Position numbers and translations under genes: made by a program
Assembly (NCBI GenBank): GCA_002633005.1
Contig: NMRA01000840.1
Span: 78,196-119,472, forward strand
From: Phoronis australis
Lineage: Eukaryota > Phoronida > Phoronidae
DNA: 41,277 nucleotides
Direction: 5' to 3'
The notes under the pieces: model-generated
Told to the model about the DNA's origin: nothing
What the model saw: only the letters and a program-made list of their open reading frames with translations
Databases searched by the model: none
Shown here: one piece after another, positions 24,901 to 36,900 of the stretch
Layout of the letters: each line of letters begins with the position of its first letter
Position numbering within the stretch: position 1 is the first letter of the stretch

Positions 24901-27900
24901 GCACACTCCCTGTATCTTGTGAGTGTTACAGTAAATCAATATACTAAAAAGAGGTAAAGGCAACAACATTGTTCATCACTGGCTTTCTGTTTAATATTGA
25001 GCACATCTGAGAATTACTTTGTAACACCTTGAATACTAATTGAGGATTTATTTTTACCTGATGGCTTTCACCTTTCTTTGTGATACAAGCCGCCACGTGC
25101 CATGACATCCTTTTTACCAAACCAGTCGGACTGTGCTTCACGGAAACTGATGGGTATGAACTTCATTGCAAAATCCATTACAACCAAAACTTGGTGTGGG
25201 GTGAGAGATGACATCAGATCCTGTTTTGCTTGTTCCTGGTTTATCCCTCTGACAATATTCTGTGTGTTCGTGATAACAGCACGTCAGTTTTTGTCTAAAA
25301 CCAAGTCCAAACTCATGTCGATGTGTAAAATATATAACGACGCATTTCCATTGGTTTGCCAGTCCAACCTCCTATCTCCAGCTCTGGCAAGAATCAGCTG
25401 TAATTCCGATATAGTTTCAAACTTCTGTGGCACTTTGCACGACCTCAGATGACTTCTGACGTCTTTAACACACCTAATGAAGGCCACATTTCCTCCGCGA
25501 TCACACGTATGTAACGAAAATTGACCAAATGTACAAGAAGGAAATTCCTCCATATTCTTTGCAGTGACAGGAAGTGCATGTAATCTCGAACCCTAAAGTG
25601 CTATTGGTAAAGTTAAACGAAGAATGGAGTGTTTTAGAAAATTGGGGTCTCAAAAGTGAAATTTAAATTTTTGTGATATTCCATTGTTGATATTAGATCA
25701 TATATTTTAGGTGATATCTCTAAACTAAAAGAGTAGCCTCAACTCTCTTGTCAGTCAGAGTAAGGCCACATCACAAAAATGCCCAAATTCGCGGGCCACG
25801 TTTAATACTAAATATATAAGAGACAAGTTTTTTTAAAAGCAATTATCAACGTTCAATCTTAGAAGTGTCTACAAAGAGAATTTCAACTTCAAATATATTC
25901 CGATATAGCAGGCAGGTTAAGCAACATCTTGCCACTTGTGACTGGCCTGAAAAGTGGTCTCGGAGTTTTCTCCCCTGCTGGAAATTTAATTGTACCTATG
26001 AGTTGCAAATTTCTTTTTCTTACTAACCTTACATGAGTCTTTATGACCATCAATGCCAAACTTTGTCACAAGTTTTCCAAGTCTGATTTTTTGCCGTTAA
26101 AAAAATGCAGTTTTACTGACATGAAAAAATGCAAAATATGACTTTATAGCCAAATAGGTCATATCTCGGGTAACCAAAGGTCATTGAGTGCAAATATTGC
26201 AGCAATGCACTTTGGGCCAGCATCCCAACACATGCACAAAGTCTTAGTTCTGTATGAATTTTTGAGTATATAGTGATTTTTCATTTTCATATGGTTTTTA
26301 TATGGAATCATTCTTAAATGCAAACTACTGCCAACAAAGAGCAAATGAAAAAAAATACACAGGTGGTTATAAGCAAGATGTTTATGGTGACTTTCAAGTC
26401 ACAATTTCAAAATGTCCTTACAATGGTATCACCAGAAAACAGGACGTACAGCTGTACATAAAATGCAAGCATCTTTTAGGCTTTTCATCAAAATGGACCC
26501 AAAAGCGTCGGTCTTTTAGCCTGCCGGCTTGCACGGTCAATAACACTCAGTCAGACAACCAAATGGCCGCCCTGTGTACACGTATATGTATGACAATTTA
26601 CATGATACCCATTCTGTCTCTATATCTAGCTGTACAACTACTTGAAACGAAAGTTCTAATTGATTGAACTTGTGTTTACCTAGTTGAGTATTATCGCAAC
26701 ATTTTATGTTTTTGTAAAGGTTTTCAGCCCGGTCTAGTGAGACTTCTCCCAAATGGTACGCATCGTGTGACGAACCATTTAACTTATAATAAATTCCTTT
26801 CAGTCAGATTGTATTGATGAACCAACGTACATGTACATTAGTTTTCAAAATAAACCGGAAACACAAACGAAGGTGTGTCAAGAATGTTGCGTTCTGATTG
26901 CTCAGTTAAGCCGTCAGTCAAAATCTTGGAGGAAGGTCAATTGTTAACGCGTACGGGTTTTACACGCAAGAGCGTTAATGTAATAACCCTTTAGCTGATA
27001 CGTCACATACAATGTATTAAGTGTCTAGAACGATTTGTTTACTATCACCTGTAGAATAGCATTAAATACGGCCACTCGATCCTTTCATTTATGACAGATG
27101 AGCTTGATTCATGTTCTGGAAGATTCAGGGGAATCCGCTGGCTGCTGCTTTTGTGTGTTTATGAGTTGACATGATAAATAAACTAACATAAAAAACTCTC
27201 TTCTCTCTGGGTTTGATATGTCGGTGATGTATTTAAATAACACAAAAGAACAAGACTTCTTTCAGTCTTGAAAATCTAATGTCCCAGCAAACAAGGGTGA
27301 ACGCAGAACTAGTGTCACATAACGTCACCAGTCTGTAAGTTCATTATTGTTTATTTTGTTAGGGATATTAAAGTTTGAATTCAGTAACTGGTCTGGCACA
27401 TTGCATCCCGAACAACACCCTATAACAGCATGTTGTACAGCAGAGTCTCTGTCTCACAAGTCAAAATTTTAGGACTGCAACATCACAAACTACCTTAATT
27501 CTTATTGCACAGAAGGACGACAGTTTCCACACATCTAGTTCATCACAACTTGGTCGATAAATTAATGCGTTATATAACACACGTAGGCCTAGATTAAACC
27601 CCTAACTGACTGGCTTGGACTTCCGTAGAGTAAACAATTCACAAGTACGTGTTAGTATGTTTTCAGGTCTACTATGTCAGCCAATGTGTTACTCTACTTT
27701 AAGGGACATCAGCGGCGAGAGAAGAGTATTTTCATATTAATTAGCATCAACAGTCAGGTTGCGTGCGGACCAGACAAAGAAATGTTTGCAATTAATGTCA
27801 GCGGAAATTGTTCCCAACAAAGCTCCACAGCTCCACAGCTCCATAGTAGCCGTTGAACGGGTTTTGCCGATGCCCCATACATATCCCGCGCGATAAATAG

Positions 27901-30900
27901 CAGCGAATTTTTAAAGGTGAAGGCAACCTTTTTTGTGTCTTTTTAAGCAAAAATAAGGTTTGTTGTTTATCCCAGACATATTTTCCACTTAGTTTCAGCT
28001 TTTCGTAGTTTAATTGATCACGCGTTCTCCAGTCCGGAAATGACGTTTTGGGCGGCAAGAATTTCGTGCCATTTTTTCATATAAGCTGACTGTGAGAGCT
28101 GCCGAGCCAGTCATTGTTCTATATCGGTTGTGATAAGTTCGGTCGTCATTTGCTTTTGTTTACGAGTCAGTCAACATGCCACAGTGTTGCTGCGTACCGG
28201 GATGTTCTCATCATCACCATAATAATTCTCATATGGTTTTAATTCTATGTTGAAATCCGCTGGGTAAAGGCAAGGCATTACTGTTCAAGAAAGCACTCAT
28301 GCGACCTTTCAAATAAAGAAGTGAATATCGTCTGGAGCGTGACTATTTATCAGTTCGGCTTGTACGATGGTGGAACGAGGCTACATCAGCTTTTAACTCT
28401 ACTAACATAGTGTAGAACTGCAACAGCTTGAGTAAGAGATTCAAATCTGCGTCAGACCTGACGTGCTTTCAGTAACACTAGGACCCATCTAAAAACTAGT
28501 AAATGTCATGTGCTCTCTTTAAAACTACACGGCAATGCCTCACGTAATCTCGCGAAGTCTTGCTTTTCAGAGAGGTCCTAGCGTTACTGAACGGGAGGCT
28601 GATCTCACGTACACAACGTTGTCGTACGTAATGCTGTGTGTTAAGGTGAAAGCCGCCTAACAGAATCGCTAACACGGTTTATGACACAGTCACATGCTAT
28701 TTCGGAATGGAAGACATGAATGAGCATCTTCTGTCAGCCAGATGGTATCAGATTATAATTTTTGGTCCGGATGATACGTAGGCCTACAACGCGAGGCAAA
28801 AGCGTGTGTGGAGTGCGCCTGCAAACACGCGTGCATATATTGAATGCGAATATATCCATGTGTAATTATGGAGTAACATTTTGTCCCTCACCGTAGTCAT
28901 GCACCCGATCTTCTCGTTTCTTCATTTTCACCATGATGTGATAGTCCACCACATCCACGTCATCCACAATTTCTTTCAAACTTCGCTTGTGACGAATCTG
29001 CTCATCGGAGGCTGGCTGAACTAGGTATTCATCACCTCCATAAAACATCGTTCCCTCCTGTAACGATATTTCACCAGTCTTACGGCTGTAAAGATTTCAG
29101 TATCTCCGTCACAACTGTCCAAACCAGATATTCTTATACATGTACATGTATGAAAAAGACGCGGTGATCATTTCTCTTGTGTAAGATTTTTTACAAGTTC
29201 ATCATATTATCAATAAGTATCTGGCTACTTACCACACTTCTAATCACTTGTCCTTTGTTATCAACGGATTTCCTGATGGACATGGCTGCTCCATTTTGAA
29301 CATCTTGATAAAACTTGACGTCCTGCTATAAAAACAAGTGCAATACGTCTTTAAGAATCATCATAGAAAGCTTCAGTCAGTCTGATGATATAGCACATTT
29401 TAGATTAATCGGTAACATTTAGAGTTGGATTCGGGTTAAACTGAAATTTATATAAATTACATACATGTATGCATGCTACTTTTTTATGATTCAAAAGAAT
29501 CCCTAAACCTTATCCACAATACAAAAAATGATTACCCCAAAATCCGGAATGTCCATTCTCTTTCTTTTGTCAACTCCATCTGCCGACGTAAATACTGGCA
29601 CATGCGAACCGACGTTTACAGTGCGAGTTAACTTAAGATTTACGTCGTGCGTGGTCGACAAAACGTTGGTGAAGATTTGGCCTTCCGTCAGGGGACCATC
29701 GTCTTTAGCAAATCCTATGAGCTCATAGCCTGAAAACAGAATCGAAGTTGCCATAATCATTCGTTGAATCAAGTACTTTCATGAAGTGGGTTGACTTGGC
29801 CTCTCTTCCGACATAAGAATTGGTTTCACTCGAATCGGAATTATGACTTGATCATACTCGGATGTCCTGTGTATAAAGGTAGAAATATGCTATCGTCACG
29901 ACATAGGTCTTTGCAAGACCATAAACTGTCACAACTACATAAACTGATATACAGTTTTTATTGTAAAACTGTGGCCTGCTATTGCGTCGGAAGCATGTCC
30001 ATATAGGTTCAGCAAATGACCAACAAAGTCGGCAGTGTGGAGGGTACGGGAGGGGTATTCCTTCCAGTAAAGAGGTCTGGGAGGATTCCCCGTAAGATTT
30101 TGAGAATTTTAGTCTCAATTTGGTGACCTTTAGAGGTTTCGAAATACCTTTTTGACATTCTTTATTAAACACGTGACCTAAATTGACACTTATCATTTCT
30201 TTGATGTTGCAACGATCAAAATTGCGATTTAACAAATTTTTTTAATGTTTAGAGTGAATGTTTGACTAATTGGTTTACAACATCTAAACAAAAGCAAGTT
30301 GATCAACAAAAATCAACTTCCTTTATTCCCGATTACAAGAAGCCACTTGAGATGTGAGTGAGTATTTGTTCAAACCGGTCATTATTTAAAGTCGGTGAGT
30401 TTATATCCACACACATTATGTAAGGTGTGTCTAAGCTCTTAATTTAACTGATACTAAAATTTGCACCATTGAATAGTGTGTCTATATTTTTCAGAATTCA
30501 AGAGTGGGAATTCTTCCGTGTCTCACATTCGATTTGCATGAGTCAGGGCAATTCACTTAGAGGTTTATTAAGAGAATAGCAAATTTGTGTTTTCTGATTT
30601 CACTGTTCTCAAACGATCATACTCCTTTGACCGTAACTGTTTACGAAGCTAACTAGGCTGCGAACGTTGATGGGTTTCTGAAAAAAATTCCATGGAAATA
30701 TTTTGACGAATAATAAAACAAATCAGGACATGCTCTTTTAATCGAAAAAGTATTTTTCCTGAAAGAATAATGTTATACATGTAGGAGCAGCTATTGCAAT
30801 ATGAGCCCATAGACACTTGGTTGACGTAACGTTAGATCCACGCCAGTCGAACAATACTTGGAAGTCTACAACGCTAATGGAACAATTGTTTTGATTGTAA

Positions 30901-33900
30901 ATGAAGTGTCAAACATTAATTGAGCTAATTCAGCCAATTGCTACAAAAGAGAATTAGAAATAATACTAAAACGTATATATGCAATTTTTTGTCTATGAAT
31001 TCCATTCATTTTAGTGTTACGAGTGTCCATTTTAAAAATTCCAATTTTCAACTGTCAACAGTAGAAAAAGAAATTAATTTTTATTAAGTGAGAAATTGGT
31101 TTGATATGACTAGTAAAAACTTAAGTCACTTTCAGAATCACTTAAAGGAAGTTCTGCTTAATCATTGAGAAATGGTAGGGTTCATCCTAAAACAGGAACT
31201 CGTTACGAAATTTGTAAATTCTGTGTTTCTAACCCTCATCTACTGTAAAGAAGGTGAAAACGTAAAGTTCATAATCTGTAATAAAAAGAACTGCACAATG
31301 TGTTAGCCTAGACAACACAGCAAACTATTCAAAATCTAAACAAAACCAAAAGTTTGGATATTGACTGGATTCTGCTATGTTGAAAAAGGGCCAAAAAGGT
31401 TAACGAAATGTAGTGTACGTACCCCCTAATAAAATTCAATAACGCAAATGGTAATTTCAAATAAAATTATTGCATTTTAAGTAACGCCATGGTGCTTATT
31501 ATCATCAAAGAAAAATAAGTGACCATCCATCATTATGATGCAGGAAAAGTGGCGTAGTGTACGTACACCTTTTGTAGTGTGCGTACACCCACGTTACAAA
31601 TACCATGAAATTAAAATATTACTTGGTAAGTGAGCTACATTGGTCACAGACATTTCCCTTCCTTACAAATGATATGTTAAAATGGTGTTCATTACAAAAA
31701 CATTTGTTTTGAGTGAAGTATTGGCATTTATGTATGTTGTACGTACCCCTATATTTTAATGTGTGCCTATTTTTAAAGAATGGCAGATATGCACATGAGT
31801 CCTGCGTTTTTATTTTTTCTCTTTGAATGGATTTAGTAAATAAACTAACTCTCAAAAGATTCTTATTGTTTAGTTACAAACCTGACATGTCATTGCCATG
31901 TGATGTACGTAACCTTGTGTAGTGTACAGACCTTCAACCTCTGTGCTATAGAATATTGCCCACAAGTATTTTCACATACTGCAGTTCTCATGAACAATAC
32001 TGATATTTCCAAAATGCACCCGGTCTGATAAAAAAGCAATGGACATTTTCAAATGTGTGTGCAATAGAATGCCACACAGGACTTGGCCAGTAACATCCTA
32101 GAAGACAAGTTATGTGGCAACTGATGTTTCAGGGGCAGGATCTCTATATCTCAAGACAATAGTGGCAGCACAAAACTCGAGACCACACCATACATTTGAT
32201 GTTGATTGACTGTTCGCAATTACATAGTGTAGGTACTCGCCCAGCCAGAACCATTTTTGCTGTTAACAAGTTGAACAATGGACCTAGCATTGCTTTAACT
32301 ATTTTGACCAACTGGTGAATGTATTAAAACTGGGTAAATAGCACCAATATTTTTTGGAAAAAAGTATTTTCTTGTTTTCTTGTTGTAAGCATCATACTGT
32401 AAGAGAAAATGTTCTTATACTGTGATGATATATGCAATTTCGTTATTGTACTTCGGGCCAGAGGTCTTTAATACAAGTAAACGTATTGCATATGGAATGC
32501 TTGATCACCTAGATTAACTTGAGCAGCACGATAATAATTTGTCTTATTTTGGTATGTGATACTTCTTCCATTTGATCAATAAGATATTAAATTAACAGCT
32601 ACATGTATCTTATGACTTTTTGCATGGCAGAAGTAGACTGTGACCATAAGTTGAAGTGTACGTACGCTTTTATAGAGCTTTGACGCATCAGGCAAATAAA
32701 ATTTTATTCGCCGGTTCTTGTTCAAAAGTATTTTAGGTTACAAACCTGGAATGATGGTAGTTTAAAATAACCCAGCTTTTACAGTTATATGACAACTTTC
32801 ATTTTTCATCAAAAGTCGACATCAAATATGGACCTTGATTGTGATTTGCCCGTAAAGCACTTTGTTTGGATTTCGTGCGCATGCGAAATTGCCCGCATGT
32901 CTTACGAATACCACAAAATGAGTATGTACTCGCATTTGAAGTAGGGATATTGATGAATCATCAACCAGGATACATTCATCAAAGCAGCGCACAGGTATCT
33001 TTACCGCAAAAACGTCAGGGTACTAAAGCACTGTGTTTTTAGATTTCATACGCATTTGAAATTGCCCGCATGTCTTACGATTACAGAAATAGAGATTACT
33101 ACACGAGCCTCAGGTTTACGACATGGGTAAAACCTCTTAGAAATTTCGTCAAAATCCCAGGCTTGCCGTGCAAGCTACCAAAGTACAGTAGAAGATAACA
33201 AAGAATTTTCTGCTGTTCTGTTTCTTGGTCGATCACTTGAAGGTGTTCACACGGCACTACTATTTTGGGAGCTCTATCGCAGTACTGTGTAGCTTAGATA
33301 GGTATGCGCATTTGTTTCTGGACTCCTTGTTACCCTATGGTGTAGCCACCACACGCGCTCAAGCCTCTGAATAACAAGACCTCCCTTAATCGTATGCACG
33401 ACCCTGTCATCTACGCAATTACACAACTCTGGTGAAGTTGGCGGGGTATGGGCCCGAAAATAGGCCTTTTGCGAGTTTATAACAATAACGCGAGATTATG
33501 TGAGACTTAACTGTGACGTCACGGGAAGTGGGGCAAAAGCTTGTCGTTTGGTCATTTGCCCAATACGGTAGCAGAGTGTATTCTGTTATTGTCTTCGAGT
33601 TTTTAGCCGTTTAGTTCGAAAAATGTCCAAAAGCATTGCTGTTATGGCAAATGAACTTCAGATTCGCACTACAATACGTTCTATCGCGTTCTGTACTAAT
33701 TTCGTCCCGTGTAGTTTAAACGGGCGGTAGGCGAAATCCGCTCACTGGTACAGTTTTCACCTCGTCGAAAATACATTCTACACCTAAAATTAGCACCTAA
33801 AAGGCTCTTACTTTCTTCAGTGACTCTTTCTGCTTCTAAGTATATCTTCGATGAAGCATATATACGGGAATTCAGGTGACTTAGGCGAAGAATTCCAACT

Positions 33901-36900
33901 CCACTTTGTGGTTACTGTTAACTTTGTCCGCGCGCGCGATTACCACAATCAAGTAGTTCAACTGAGTCAGGTGAGTATGAGGCAAAGGCTAGCGCGAGAC
34001 TGAGCGAAGCGCGAGATCTGGCGCGTGACCTGGCGCGTGACACTTGCAAAATAGCATGAGAAAATATCAAGTGAAATTTGTAAGATTTGTGTCCCTTGGA
34101 CTTTTTGTTCGTCAACAGGCGTGATTTCACGTAACTTCTTCAAAATGGCGGCTCTTTAGTGAGAGAAACTCGAGAGAACCGCGAGGTTTTCATGAATATG
34201 CTCAAGTTATTTGTAGACTAAATTGTGTCCAGAGTCAGGGTATGTGTTAATTATAACTTCATGTGCACATATGCATGTTTCATTTGATTTTATTTGCTGT
34301 ATTTTGAAGTGAATATCTTTTTATGGGGATACACTATCGCCCCTGTATGCCTGCGCCATTCAGGCCTAGAGCGGGTTAAGTTCCAATTTCAGTCCGTTCA
34401 CAGCTTCGCACAAGATAACAAGGTCACATTTTCTTCGTCTAATCACAGTTATTCTACGACCCATCTACCATATCTTACGTTGTTTTAACGTTTTAAGCGT
34501 AAAATTCACCATAAGAACTCCAGTAACTTTTAGCGTGTGTAGCAAAGACTCGGGGCAAAACAAGAGCAATATGGCGGGTTTTGCCCCCTTTCCGGTGACG
34601 TCACAGTGACTAGCGAGAAACTCGCAAGTGAGCTATTACGTGAAGCGCTTTGAATCAGACGCAAATTCATGATCATTTCTAGCATAGGTATAACTGTAGC
34701 TACATGCAGTAATGCCATGAGCTGTAACAATTTTGTTATTGTTGTCCACTTATATCCTATCTATCGGATAGGCTTGGTTGGACCTTTCCTGTGGGGGTGG
34801 TTCGTTGGAAAACACCTAACCCCCTGGCTACGTGCTTGAATATCTTCCATTGCCTACTACGAAAATAGAGATTCAAATTAGAGGCACGTGATTGTAGCCG
34901 GTGTCTAGACCAATCACTAGCCCCAAACAGGAATATCAGACGAAGTTGCGTGCGTCCAAGATGGCACCGAAGAACAAAAAATAGAATACAAAATTTCACT
35001 AAAATATAAATATGGATTATTACATGGCAAAGTCGTCATTCCCGGTAATCTACAGCCAGAGTGGATTTTGGAGAATTATTGCCCGAGGGGCTCACCGATT
35101 GACTGACCAGCAGTCGGGATACAGCCGTGCCGTTATCAGTTTGGCATGGCAAACCCATGTTTACGTGGTCCAGCTCTCTTATTGTCTGCTTTCATCTGAT
35201 GCTCACGTAATCCAGTAATTATGTTGTAAACAATGGGCCTAACGCTAATCGATACTTTTAAGAAATACTTTGCCAACAACTTTCAACAAATGTCGTGAAG
35301 CAGGATATGTCTTGTATGAAATACATGTACTTTCACAAAAAAAAATTCAAATTGATAAAAATGGTTGACTTTCAGAGAAATTAGACTTAAATTTCACCTG
35401 TTTATTCCTTGGAGTGATTTTAAGCTTTGACCAGCTTAACCACAGTATTGTGTATCAACGCAAATTTCTTGATTTTTACACTCCAGGAGAATGGTACATG
35501 TACCTTAAACTTAATGATGAAATCATTCCTAGAAAACAGTCGCACAGACATCGGGGTATACTGTTAGATGAAAAACTTTCATTCACCCCTCACGTTCGGG
35601 AGCTCGTACAAAAAAAAAACTCAGGAACTAATTAAATCACTTAAGCTTGTCTCTCGTCATCTGAATTCTACACATTTAAAAGTTTTGTTCAAATCCTTTA
35701 TACTTCCACACATTGATTATTGGGATATTATATATCAGTCTGCCATTACGGGTGCACTCCAACATTTGGAGAAGTTACAATATCAAGCCGCCTTACTCAT
35801 AACCGGAGCTTACAGGAGATCCAATAGTGTTAAGGTTTTGAATAGTCTCAAGTGGCCCAAACTGTCTACTCGATGTAATCTTCACATAACCACATTTATT
35901 TTCAAGGTAATAAACAATGTCAACAACGTGTCTGTCAAAAACATATTTGATCTATATACATGTACTAGACAAGGACATCGTAGTGATTTGAGATCCTCCA
36001 CCCCATATGCAATTCCTCCGTCGTTCAGTCAGGCATTCAGAAGTTCTACAGTCATGATGTGCATCAACAACTGGAATTCTCTTCCAGTCTCTGTTATGGA
36101 AAGCAACTCTTTTACGAGTATAAAAATAATTTTAGAACTGTTTTTCATGATTTTGATAACTCAACACCTTTGACTCAATTCTCCCTTACCCGCGATAACG
36201 AAATAGCATTGTACAGATCAAGATGTGGCCTTTTCCTCAACTCTGACAAGTTCAGGCATAACTTTAGTAATGTCTCTCCAAACTGCAGATGTGGTGACCA
36301 TCAATCTTATCCTCATATTTCCTTCAAATGTCCCCTCATCGAATACCTGAGAGACTCACTCTTTCGTGCACTCAATGAAAACCAATCAATTGTTAACGCT
36401 CTCAATTCTTGTAATAATATCCCTACTAGAGTTACATTATTATTGAATGGTAGTCCTAACCTTGACTTCGTTCTCAACGAATTCCTCCTAAGCAACGTTA
36501 GTAAATTTTTATGTACCGTTTATCTATATTGTTGCATCTGATTTCCATACAAGAATCTGTACATATTTTTCTTTTATATATCTGCAATAGCATATCTAAG
36601 TATTGGAATATTTATATTAGATACTACTTAATTATACATACCTCTATGCATATTAGTTTCATTTATGAATTGTTTATAAATCCAAATATAATGGTTCGCG
36701 GTTTCTGGGTTTGTTATTATTTCTTTGTATGTTCTGTGTATTCTTCAATAAATATATATCACTAAAAAATGGTACATGTACTGTACGTACATATTGTCTA
36801 CAAAATCCACGAGAGCTTTAGATAAGGGGGATGACGACTGACAACATGTAATAATCTATTTATACCACATAGTGAACGATAAGCATCGCGATGAATCAAT

